Below, in pieces: positions 33,587 to 41,526 of a stretch of 64,000 nucleotides of DNA. The notes beneath the pieces are model-generated. The model was not told the origin of the DNA. It worked only from the letters and a program-made list of their open reading frames with translations, and did no database searches. Source of the stretch: Brucella pseudintermedia (GTDB lineage: Bacteria > Pseudomonadota > Alphaproteobacteria > Rhizobiales > Rhizobiaceae); assembly GCF_042697365.1 (NCBI RefSeq), contig NZ_CP137604.1. The stretch is one strand, 5' to 3'. Numbering within the stretch: position 1 is the stretch's first letter; each line of letters starts with the position of its first letter. The position numbers and the translations under genes are program-made.

Positions 33587-35941
33587 ATGAACAAGCATCC
33601 TGCAAGCGAACTGAAAGCCGCCCGTATTGTCGGCGGTGTCGCCACCGATCAGAAGCACGATTCCGCGCACAAGCATGTGACGGGAACAGCTGTCTATATT
33701 GACGATATTCCGGAACCGGAAGGCACGCTGCATATCGGTCTCGGATTTTCTTCCGTTGCGCATGGTTCCTTCAAGTCGATTGATCTGTCGGCAGTCCGCG
33801 CCGCGCCCGGCGTGGTTGACGTGCTGACCTACAAGGATGTGCCCGGAGAGAACGACGTTTCGCCCTCGGGCATGCATGACGATCCGATCTTTGCCGTCGA
33901 CAGGGTAGAGTTTCACGGTCAGCCCATCTTTGCGGTGATCGCCAAAACCCGCGATCAGGCACGCCGCGCCGCGCGTCTGGCGAAGATCGAATATGAGGAA
34001 ACGCCGGGCATCTATTCCATCGATGCGCTGGACGGCCTGAAGGACAGGCTCGTCACCACGCCGCTGACGCTGAAGCGCGGCGACGCACGTGCGGCGATCG
34101 ATGCGGCGCCGCATCGCATCAAGAACCGCATGTATCTCGGCGGGCAGGATCACTTCTATCTGGAGGGCCAGGTTTCGCTGGCCGTTCCCGGCGAGGACGA
34201 GGACGTCACCGTCTATTGTTCCACGCAGGGACCGACCGAGACCCAGCATCTGGTAGCGCACGCGCTTGGCGTTCCGAGCCATTCCGTGACGGTGGAAGTG
34301 CGCCGCATGGGCGGCGGCTTCGGCGGCAAGGAAACGCAGGCCAACCAGTGGGCGGCGATTGCGGCGATTGCTGCCAAGAAGCACAAGCGCGCCATGAAGA
34401 TCAGGCTCGACCGCGATGAGGACATGACCTCGACCGGCAAACGCCACGGCTTCGTGATCGACTATGAAGTCGGCTTCGACGATGAAGGCAATATTCTGGG
34501 CGTCGATTATCTGTTTGCCCTGAATGCCGGTTTTTCCGCCGATCTGTCGGGACCGGTCGGCGACCGCGCCTTGTTCCACTGCGACAATGCCTATTTCTTC
34601 CCGGCGGTTCATGCGCAGTCGGCGCCGCTTTATACCAATACCGTGTCGAACACGGCGTTTCGCGGCTTCGGCGGCCCGCAGGGCATGGTCGGCGCGGAAC
34701 GCGTGATTGATGAAGTGGCGTTCGCTGTGGGCAAGGACCCGCTCGAAATCCGCAAGCGCAATTTCTACGACGAGATGGGGAAGGATGGCACGCGCAACGT
34801 CACGCCCTATCACCAGAAGGTCGAGGATTGCATCATCCAGCGCATCGTTGCGGAACTGGAGGAAAGCGCGGATTACGCAATGCGCCGCGAGGCGATCCGC
34901 GAATTCAACGAGAAAAGCCGCTATGTGAAACGCGGCATCGCACTGACCCCGGTGAAATTCGGCATTTCCTTCACCAAGACGGAATCCAATCAGGCCGGCG
35001 CTCTTGTGCATGTCTATAATGACGGCTCGGTGCATATGAACCATGGCGGCACGGAAATGGGGCAGGGGCTCCATATGAAGGTGGCGCAGGTCGTGGCCGA
35101 GGAATTCCAGATCGACATCGACCGGGTGAAGATCACCGCGACCACCACTGCCAAGGTACCCAACACGGCGCCGACGGCGGCTTCTTCCGGTGCCGATTTG
35201 AACGGCATGGCGGCGCAGGACGCCGCCCGCCAGATCAAGAAGCGCCTCATCCATTTTGCGGCCCAGCAATATCAGGTGCCGGAAGACCAGATCGTCTTTC
35301 TTCCGAACCGCGTTCGTGTCGGCAATCAGGAAATCAGCTTCAACGACCTTGTGAAGCAGGCCTTTATCGGCCGCGTGCAGCTTTCGGCGGCAGGCCACTA
35401 CAAGACGCCGAAAATCCATTGGGACCGGGCCAAAGGCCGGGGCCACGCCTTCTATTACTATGCTTACGGGGCGGCCTGTTCCGAAGTTTCCGTAGACACT
35501 CTGACTGGCGAATATATGGTGGAGCGCACCGATATTCTGCATGATACCGGGCGTTCCCTGAACCGCGCCATCGATATCGGTCAGGTTGAAGGCGGCTTCG
35601 TGCAGGGCATGGGCTGGCTGACGACTGAGGAACTTGTGTGGGACGACAAGGGGCGGCTTCGCACCCATGCGCCTTCCACCTACAAGATCCCGCTGGCTTC
35701 CGACCGGCCCAAGATCTTCAATGTCGCGCTGACCGACTGGTCGGAAGCCTATGAGCCGACGATTCATCGCTCCAAGGCCGTCGGCGAGCCGCCGCTGCCG
35801 CTGGGCCTGTCGGTGCTGCATGCTCTGGCCGATGCGGTCGCCAGCGTTGCCGATCACAAGGTCTGCCCGCGTCTTGATGCGCCTGCGACGCCGGAACGCG
35901 TGCTGATGGCCATCGAACGGCTCCGCAAGCAAAAGGGCTAG
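33587..35941 (+). CDS. xdhB: Xanthine dehydrogenase large subunit (molybdopterin-binding)
   Basis: A 784-residue molybdenum subunit that oxidises hypoxanthine and xanthine to urate. Segments include HVTGTAVYIDDIPEPEGTL, GGQDHFYLEGQ, STQGPTETQHLVAHALG, RRMGGGFGGKETQ, NTAFRGFGGPQGM (substrate Arg region), GTEMGQGLHMKVAQV and the late VGEPPLPLGLSV with the catalytic Glu. ATG 33587 follows GAGGAGG and lies 10 bases after xdhA. Longer in-frame upstream readings lie inside xdhA. Confidence 0.96.
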   Translation: MNKHPASELKAARIVGGVATDQKHDSAHKHVTGTAVYIDDIPEPEGTLHIGLGFSSVAHGSFKSIDLSAVRAAPGVVDVLTYKDVPGENDVSPSGMHDDPIFAVDRVEFHGQPIFAVIAKTRDQARRAARLAKIEYEETPGIYSIDALDGLKDRLVTTPLTLKRGDARAAIDAAPHRIKNRMYLGGQDHFYLEGQVSLAVPGEDEDVTVYCSTQGPTETQHLVAHALGVPSHSVTVEVRRMGGGFGGKETQANQWAAIAAIAAKKHKRAMKIRLDRDEDMTSTGKRHGFVIDYEVGFDDEGNILGVDYLFALNAGFSADLSGPVGDRALFHCDNAYFFPAVHAQSAPLYTNTVSNTAFRGFGGPQGMVGAERVIDEVAFAVGKDPLEIRKRNFYDEMGKDGTRNVTPYHQKVEDCIIQRIVAELEESADYAMRREAIREFNEKSRYVKRGIALTPVKFGISFTKTESNQAGALVHVYNDGSVHMNHGGTEMGQGLHMKVAQVVAEEFQIDIDRVKITATTTAKVPNTAPTAASSGADLNGMAAQDAARQIKKRLIHFAAQQYQVPEDQIVFLPNRVRVGNQEISFNDLVKQAFIGRVQLSAAGHYKTPKIHWDRAKGRGHAFYYYAYGAACSEVSVDTLTGEYMVERTDILHDTGRSLNRAIDIGQVEGGFVQGMGWLTTEELVWDDKGRLRTHAPSTYKIPLASDRPKIFNVALTDWSEAYEPTIHRSKAVGEPPLPLGLSVLHALADAVASVADHKVCPRLDAPATPERVLMAIERLRKQKG

Positions 35942-35945
35942 GGAA

Positions 35946-36788
35946 ATGCCGGGCGCACGTGACGATATCCGGGCTTTTCTCAACCGGCGTCCTGCCCAGA
36001 ATTCTCAGGACTGCGTGCTGGTGGAAGTCACCGACGTCAAAGGCTCCGCGCCCCGCAATGCGGGGGCGTGGATGCTGGTGGCCCGCGACAGGATCTTCCG
36101 GACCATCGGCGGCGGTCAGCTTGAATATATGGCGATCGATCATGCCCGAAAAATTCTGGCAGGCGGCAAGGACACGCCCATGGACGTACCACTTGGCCCG
36201 GAAATCGGCCAGTGCTGCGGCGGAAGGGTGGGTCTGAGCTTCAAACGGGTCAATCGCGGGCTCACCGACGAGCTTGTCGGCAAGGTGGATGCCGAAATAG
36301 CAACGCGTCCGCATGTGTATATCTTCGGTGCGGGCCATGTCGGCAATGCGCTGGCCCATGCGCTTTCGCTCACCCCCGTTCGGGTCGTTCTGGTGGATAC
36401 GCGGGAGGCGGAACTGATGGCCTGCGATGTGCCGGGGGTCGAAACCTGTCTTTCGGCCATGCCCGAGCAGGTGGTGCGTTCCGCGCCGCCGGGCAGCGCT
36501 TTTATCATCCTCACCCATGACCATGCGCTGGATTTCCTGATCGCCGCCGAAGCATTGCAGCGGCGCGATGCGGTCTATGTCGGCATGATCGGCTCGAAGA
36601 CCAAGAAGGCCACTTTCAAAAATTGGTTGAAACGCGAGGTCGCAGACGAAGATTTATTTGAAAATCTTGTCTGTCCGGTCGGCGGAGCCGTCGTGAAGGA
36701 TAAAAGACCGGAAGTGATCGCGGCGCTGGCCGCAGCCGAAGTCCTGACGGCGGTTCTGGCATCTGCCCGCGTATCGCAGCCCGCCTGA
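35946..36788 (+). CDS. xdhC: Xanthine dehydrogenase accessory protein XdhC
   Basis: XdhC binds molybdenum cofactor, protects it, and helps insert it into XdhB. The 280-residue protein has the N-terminal XdhC/CoxI domain (CVLVEVTDVKGSAPRNAGAW, GGGQLEYMAI, GPEIGQCCGGRV) and a C-terminal Rossmann-like domain (YIFGAGHVGNALAH, ILTHDHALDF, YVGMIGSKTKKATF, CPVGG). It begins 4 bases after xdhB and ends the operon. Confidence 0.94.
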   Translation: MPGARDDIRAFLNRRPAQNSQDCVLVEVTDVKGSAPRNAGAWMLVARDRIFRTIGGGQLEYMAIDHARKILAGGKDTPMDVPLGPEIGQCCGGRVGLSFKRVNRGLTDELVGKVDAEIATRPHVYIFGAGHVGNALAHALSLTPVRVVLVDTREAELMACDVPGVETCLSAMPEQVVRSAPPGSAFIILTHDHALDFLIAAEALQRRDAVYVGMIGSKTKKATFKNWLKREVADEDLFENLVCPVGGAVVKDKRPEVIAALAAAEVLTAVLASARVSQPA

Positions 36789-36851
36789 TCCGGCAGGCTT
36801 TCTTATGGCGTTCCCGTCACGGCAAAGAAGTATAGAGCGGTTTGAGCCGCC

Positions 36852-37766
36852 CTATGCCAAAGCCTCGCGGATCAGCCGCTGGCACCGTTCCGTCATGAAA
36901 TCGATGATCAGGCGCACCTTGGGGTCCTGAAAGCGCTTGTGCGGATAGATCGCAGCAAGCTGGATCGGCGCCGGTGGCGTGCTTTCGAGGATGGGAACCA
37001 GCCGCCCGTCGCGGATATATTCCTTCACTTCAAACAGCGGCTTGTTGATGATGCCGCGCCCGCCGAGCGCCCATTGCGTTAGCACATCGCCATCGTCCGA
37101 GTCGTAAGGCCCGGTAACTTCAAACTTGCGCAACCCTTCCGCGGTTTGCAGCGACCAATAATATTCCTTCGAGCCCGGAAAACGCAGCAGAAGACAATCA
37201 TGCTTGTCGCCAAGCAGTTCGTCCGGTGACTGCGGAACCCCGTGTTTCTCAAGATATGCGGGTGCGGCGCAGATCACGCGCTCGCAATTCATGATGCCGC
37301 GCATGCGCAGGTTGGAATTTTCAAGAACACCGAGCTTGAATGCGACGTCCACCCCTTCGCTCATGATGTCGACTTCATGATCGGACAGGCGAAGCCGAAC
37401 TTCGATATCCGGATATTTGTCGTGAAACTCCGGAATGCCGGATGCAATCAGCCGTCTGCCGAAACCGAGCGGGGCGGTAATGCGAATCGATCCTTTCGGA
37501 TTTTTCGCCAGTTCCGCCACGGCCGCTTCCGCTTCATCCACAGCTTCGAGGATTTTCAACGCCCCGTCATAGAATACGCGGCCATGTTCGGTCGGCGTGA
37601 GCTTGCGCGTCGTCCGGTTGAAGAGCCTCACTCCCAGATGCTTCTCCAACTCCTTGATTCGATTGCTTGCAACTGCGGGCGATGCGCGCTGGTCGCGCCC
37701 CGCCGCGGATAGATTTCCCAATTCGACAACGCGCACAAAAACGCGCAGATTATCAAGATATGACAT
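36852..37766 (-). CDS. LysR-family transcriptional regulator
   Basis: A 304-residue LysR protein: N-terminal helix-turn-helix MSYLDNLRVFVRVVELGNLS...ASPAVASNRIKELEKHLGVRLF, then a substrate-binding domain. ATG 37766 follows a strong GGAGGGG site. An in-frame longer reading from 37886 has no family support. It is divergent from puuD by 148 bases; that region holds an inverted repeat, TGGGC-N9-GCCCA, that could be its site. It probably regulates urate oxidation or the whole island; the effector would be urate or a related purine, by inference. Confidence 0.9.
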   Translation of the reverse strand: MSYLDNLRVFVRVVELGNLSAAGRDQRASPAVASNRIKELEKHLGVRLFNRTTRKLTPTEHGRVFYDGALKILEAVDEAEAAVAELAKNPKGSIRITAPLGFGRRLIASGIPEFHDKYPDIEVRLRLSDHEVDIMSEGVDVAFKLGVLENSNLRMRGIMNCERVICAAPAYLEKHGVPQSPDELLGDKHDCLLLRFPGSKEYYWSLQTAEGLRKFEVTGPYDSDDGDVLTQWALGGRGIINKPLFEVKEYIRDGRLVPILESTPPAPIQLAAIYPHKRFQDPKVRLIIDFMTERCQRLIREALA

Positions 37767-37864
37767 ACGTCCCCTCCACGATTGTCTAGATTTTTTTGAA
37801 AGTGCTGGTCGTGATGTGACGTTCCCTGAACCTGATTCCTTTGGCACATAATGCAACAACGAAC

Positions 37865-37901
37865 AATGGGCTAAGAATTGGCCCACGAAATGGGCTAAGA
37901 A
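37865..37901. promoter_or_regulatory. Direct and inverted repeats in the LysR-puuD divergent region
   Basis: The 13-mer AATGGGCTAAGAA occurs at 37865-37877 and again at 37889-37901, a 24-base period. The first copy is also half of TGGGC-N9-GCCCA (37867-37885). This is a likely LysR-type site directly before puuD, whose ribosome site GGGAG begins at 37904. Confidence 0.5.
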
Positions 37902-37914
37902 ATGGGAGTCCCTG

Positions 37915-39150
37915 ATGTATGATTTCGCCGTAGCCTGGGACTGGCTGGGCTTCGCAGCGCGGTGGCTGCACGTGATTACCGCGATTGCGTGGATCGGCTC
38001 GTCCTTTTACTTCATTGCGCTCGATCTGGGCTTGCGCCAGCGTCCCGGCTTGCCGGAAGGTGCGCATGGTGAGGAATGGCAGGTCCATGGCGGTGGTTTC
38101 TACCACATCCAGAAATATCTGGTCGCACCCGCGCAAATGCCGGAACACCTGACCTGGTTCAAATGGGAATCCTATGCCACATGGCTGTCGGGTTTCACCC
38201 TGCTCTGCATCGTCTACTATGCCGGCGCTGATCTTTACCTGATCGATCCGAATGTCCTCGATGTTTCGCGCCCTGTCGCCATCGGCATTTCGATCGCCTC
38301 GCTGGCCTTTGGCTGGATCGCCTACAACACGATCTGCAAGCTCATGCTCGGCAAGAGCGACACGCTTTTGATGGTGCTTCTCTATGTCATCCTCGTGCTG
38401 GTGGCGTGGGGTTATACGCACCTGTTCACCGGACGCGCAGCCTTCCTGCATCTGGGTGCCTTCACCGCGACGATCATGTCCGCCAACGTGTTCATGATCA
38501 TCATTCCGAACCAGAAGATCGTGGTGGCCGATCTGATCGCTGGCCGCAAGCCGGACCCTAAATACGGCAAGATCGCCAAGCAGCGTTCCACGCATAACAA
38601 CTATCTGACGCTGCCGGTTCTGTTCCTGATGCTGTCGAACCACTATCCGCTGGCATTCGGGACCGAGTTCAACTGGATTATTGCCTCGCTCGTGTTCCTG
38701 ATGGGCGTCACGATCCGCCACTGGTTCAACACGCAGCACGCCCGCAAGGGCAGCCCGACCTGGACCTGGCTCGTCACGGTCATCCTGTTCATCGTCATCA
38801 TCTGGCTCTCGACGGTGCCGAAGGTTCTGACCGGAGAACCGGAAGAACAGAAGGTCTCGGCCTTGCAGCAGTCTTTCATCTCGGACCCGCACTTTGGAAA
38901 AGTGCGGGATACCGTTCTGGGGCGCTGCGCCATGTGCCACGCCAAGGAGCCGGGTTGGGAAGGCATTACTGCGCCGCCGAAGGGCGTCGTACTGGAAACC
39001 GACCGGGACATTGCCGCACATGCGCGTGAAATCTATTTGCAGGCAGGCCGCTCTCATGCCATGCCGCCCGCCAATGTGACCGGCGTGAGCGCTGAAGAGC
39101 GCCAGCTTCTTGCCTCCTGGTATCAGTCCGCCACGCAAGGCCAGAAATAA
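37915..39150 (+). CDS. puuD: Urate hydroxylase PuuD with C-terminal cytochrome c domain
   Basis: A 411-residue membrane enzyme that oxidises urate to 5-hydroxyisourate with electrons going to the respiratory chain instead of to oxygen directly. About eight membrane helices fill residues 1-305, with conserved histidines in RWLHVITAIAWIGSSFYF, GGGFYHIQKY and TRHW-like VTIRHWFNTQHARKG. The C-terminal domain carries the heme site CAMCH at 338-342 and a likely axial Met383 (HAMPP). This enzyme replaces soluble uricase. ATG 37915 follows GGGAG. guaD follows 11 bases after its stop. Confidence 0.93.
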   Translation: MYDFAVAWDWLGFAARWLHVITAIAWIGSSFYFIALDLGLRQRPGLPEGAHGEEWQVHGGGFYHIQKYLVAPAQMPEHLTWFKWESYATWLSGFTLLCIVYYAGADLYLIDPNVLDVSRPVAIGISIASLAFGWIAYNTICKLMLGKSDTLLMVLLYVILVLVAWGYTHLFTGRAAFLHLGAFTATIMSANVFMIIIPNQKIVVADLIAGRKPDPKYGKIAKQRSTHNNYLTLPVLFLMLSNHYPLAFGTEFNWIIASLVFLMGVTIRHWFNTQHARKGSPTWTWLVTVILFIVIIWLSTVPKVLTGEPEEQKVSALQQSFISDPHFGKVRDTVLGRCAMCHAKEPGWEGITAPPKGVVLETDRDIAAHAREIYLQAGRSHAMPPANVTGVSAEERQLLASWYQSATQGQK

Positions 39151-39161
39151 GGACCAATTTG

Positions 39162-40466
39162 ATGACCAAGCTTCTGATCCGCGGCCGCGTGCTGACCTTT
39201 CGTGACGAGCCGCAAAGCCTCGATGACAACGCCGCATACCGCTATATCGAAGACGGCGCCGTTCTGATTCAAGATGGCCGCATCCTGCGTCTTGGAGATT
39301 ATGCTGAAGTAAGTAGCGAGGCAGGCAGCGACGTAAAAGTCGCCGACCATCGCCCGCACCTGATTCTCCCCGGCTTCATCGATACGCATATCCATTATCC
39401 GCAGACACAGGTCGTCGCTTCCTATGCAGCCAATCTGCTGGAATGGCTCAACACCTATACGTTCGTGGCCGAGCAGAAATTTGCCGACGAGCAGCATGCC
39501 GAATTTATCGCGGAGCGCTTTCTTGACGAGCTGATCCGCCACGGCACCACCACGGCGGTTGCCTATTGCTCGGTGCATCCGCAGAGCGTCGATGCTTATT
39601 TCCGCGCCTCGCAGCATCGCAATATGCGCATGCTGGGCGGCAAGGTCATGATGGACCGCAACGCGCCGCCCGCACTTTGCGATACGGCACAGTCCGGCTA
39701 TGACGATACGAAGGCGCTGATCGCGCGCTGGCAGGGCAAGGGCCGCCTCGATTATGTAATTACGCCGCGTTTTGCGATCACTTCCACGCCGGAACAGCTT
39801 GAGGCAAGCCAGGCACTCGCCCGTGAACACCCCGATCTCTTCATCCAGACGCATTTGTCGGAAAACCACGACGAGATCACCTTCACCAAGTCGCTCTACC
39901 CGGATGCGCCGGATTACCTCGGCATTTACGAGCATTACGGCCTTCTGGGAAACAAGACCCTGCTTGGCCATTCCATCCATCTGGAAGAACGCGAAGTGCG
40001 CGTCATGGCGGAAACCGGTTCGATTGCCGTCTTCTGCCCGACATCAAACCTGTTCCTTGGCTCTGGTCTTTTCGACCGTGATCGCTTGAAAGCATCGGGC
40101 GTGCGTATGTCGGTGGCGACCGATGTCGGCGGCGGTACGAGTTTCTCCATGCTGCGCACCATGGATGAGGGCTACAAGGTCCTGCAATTGCGCGAACAGC
40201 GCCTGAACCCGTTCCAGTCCTTCTACATGATGACGCTCGGCAATGCCCGTGCGCTCTCCATGGACGACCGGATCGGTACGCTCGACGAGGGAACGGAAGC
40301 CGATATCGTCGTGCTGGATTCATCCGCCACATCACCGATGCGGCTGCGCATGGCCGCGGGCGCGACGCTAGAACAGGAACTCTTCCTGTTGCAGACGCTG
40401 GGCGATGACCGCGCTGTCGTTGAAACCTATGTGGCCGGGAAGCCGCTCAAGGCTGAGCTCGCCTGA
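39162..40466 (+). CDS. guaD: Guanine deaminase
   Basis: A 434-residue amidohydrolase that deaminates guanine to xanthine, feeding xanthine dehydrogenase. Zinc-site motifs: HLILPGFIDTHIHYPQTQV, FIQTHLSENHDEI, LLGHSIHLEEREV and VATDVGGGTSFSML; CSVHPQSVD marks guanine deaminases. ATG 39162 is preferred over the preceding in-frame TTG. It follows puuD closely, with AAGGA between. A terminator lies 23 bases after the stop. Confidence 0.94.
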   Translation: MTKLLIRGRVLTFRDEPQSLDDNAAYRYIEDGAVLIQDGRILRLGDYAEVSSEAGSDVKVADHRPHLILPGFIDTHIHYPQTQVVASYAANLLEWLNTYTFVAEQKFADEQHAEFIAERFLDELIRHGTTTAVAYCSVHPQSVDAYFRASQHRNMRMLGGKVMMDRNAPPALCDTAQSGYDDTKALIARWQGKGRLDYVITPRFAITSTPEQLEASQALAREHPDLFIQTHLSENHDEITFTKSLYPDAPDYLGIYEHYGLLGNKTLLGHSIHLEEREVRVMAETGSIAVFCPTSNLFLGSGLFDRDRLKASGVRMSVATDVGGGTSFSMLRTMDEGYKVLQLREQRLNPFQSFYMMTLGNARALSMDDRIGTLDEGTEADIVVLDSSATSPMRLRMAAGATLEQELFLLQTLGDDRAVVETYVAGKPLKAELA

Positions 40467-40488
40467 TAATCAATCCTTGGAGGAGGAT

Positions 40489-40522
40489 AACCCGTGGCGG
40501 AGCGATCCGCTGCGGGTTTTTT
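40489..40522 (+). terminator. Rho-independent terminator of puuD-guaD
   Basis: AACCCGTGGCGG (40489-40500) pairs with CCGCTGCGGGTT (40507-40518), including two G-T wobbles, around a 6-base loop. It is followed by TTTT and the convergent iclR stop. Confidence 0.9.
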
Positions 40523-40523
40523 G

Positions 40524-41342
40524 TTAAAACTCTTCCGGACGTTTGCCGCCCATGGCGCGGGTCAGCTCATCGGCGGTGGAGCGGATCAGCGGCCCGAATT
40601 CCTCCAGCTTCTTTTTCGGTAGGCGCACGGCAGGGCCGGAAACGGAAATGCCGGCAATCGCCTCGCCATATTCATTGAAAATGGGGGCAGCGATGCAGCA
40701 CATGCCGAGCGTATGCTCTTCATCGTCGATTGACCAGCCGCGCGTCCGGGTGGCCTGAATGTCTTTCAACAGTGCAGGCAGGCTGTCGAGCGTGCGCTGC
40801 GTGAAATGTTCCAGCGTGCGCCCTGAAAGCGCGTGCGCGATTTCCTTGTCCGACCAGGTGGACAATATGGCCTTGCCGATGCCGGATGCGTGGATCGGTC
40901 CGCGCCGTCCGGGCCGGAAAAAGGCGCGCATCGGCGCATGGCTTTCGATCTGCGAGATAAACACCACATCGCCGCCATCCTCGACGCCGATATTGGCGGT
41001 CTCGCCGCTTGTTTCCATCAAGGTCTTGAGATAGGGCCGGGCCAGAATGCCGAGCTTGCGGAACCGGCGAAAGGCATTGCCGATTTCAAAAGCCTTGACG
41101 CCGATGGTCCAGTCGCCGCTTTCCAGATCGTGGGAGACCATTCCATGATTTGCCAGCGACGACAGAAGCCGGTGCACCGTGGAAGGGGCCATGCCGCTTT
41201 CCTCGGCGAGATCGGTCAATGTCGAGCCGTCATTTTCGGCAATCAGTGCCAAAAGCTTGAGGCTTCGGTCCAGAACCTGCACGGACGAAGGCGCGGCGTT
41301 TTCCGCCGCCTTGCGGCCTCGCTTTACCTTTGCCTGTTCCAT
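40524..41342 (-). CDS. IclR-family regulator (probable glyoxylate/allantoin-type repressor)
   Basis: A 272-residue IclR protein. The N-terminal helix-turn-helix holds VQVLDRSLKLLALIAENDGS and LTDLAEESGMAPSTVHRLLSSL; the C-terminal effector domain has RPGRRGPIHASGIGKAILS and GMCCIAAPIFNEYGEAIAGI. ATG 41342 follows GGAGA; the upstream ATG 41372 adds 10 residues. It is divergent from gcl-hyi-glxR, which suggests an AllR-like repressor relieved by glyoxylate or a related compound. The effector is inference. Confidence 0.88.
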   Translation of the reverse strand: MEQAKVKRGRKAAENAAPSSVQVLDRSLKLLALIAENDGSTLTDLAEESGMAPSTVHRLLSSLANHGMVSHDLESGDWTIGVKAFEIGNAFRRFRKLGILARPYLKTLMETSGETANIGVEDGGDVVFISQIESHAPMRAFFRPGRRGPIHASGIGKAILSTWSDKEIAHALSGRTLEHFTQRTLDSLPALLKDIQATRTRGWSIDDEEHTLGMCCIAAPIFNEYGEAIAGISVSGPAVRLPKKKLEEFGPLIRSTADELTRAMGGKRPEEF

Positions 41343-41434
41343 CGATTGTCTCCGAATCCCGCCTGAACCCACGCATTACCACTATCGCATCCGTCGCGGA
41401 TCGAAAAGATACGGGCGGATTATCTCCTTTCCGT

Positions 41435-41452
41435 TGAAAATCTTTATTTCCA
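41435..41452. promoter_or_regulatory. Imperfect palindrome, candidate IclR operator
   Basis: TGAAAAT-CTTT-ATTTCCA has arms complementary at 6 of 7 positions and resembles the TGGAAA...TTTCCA sites of IclR proteins. A second TTTCCAT lies at about 41468. It lies between the divergent iclR and gcl genes. Confidence 0.4.
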
Positions 41453-41526
41453 TATAATGATATGCATTTCCATTTTTTGATAATAGCATTGGTAAATGGA
41501 TTAGAGTTCCATAGGAGGGAGCCGTC

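Noticed and set aside
33257..35983. 908-codon minus-strand frame over xdhA-xdhB
   Set aside because: It is an antisense artefact of high-GC coding DNA; the plus-strand genes have full domain evidence.
37841..37854. Possible sigma54 promoter (TTGGCACATAATGC) before puuD
   Set aside because: The GG and GC elements are separated by 8 bases rather than the required 10.
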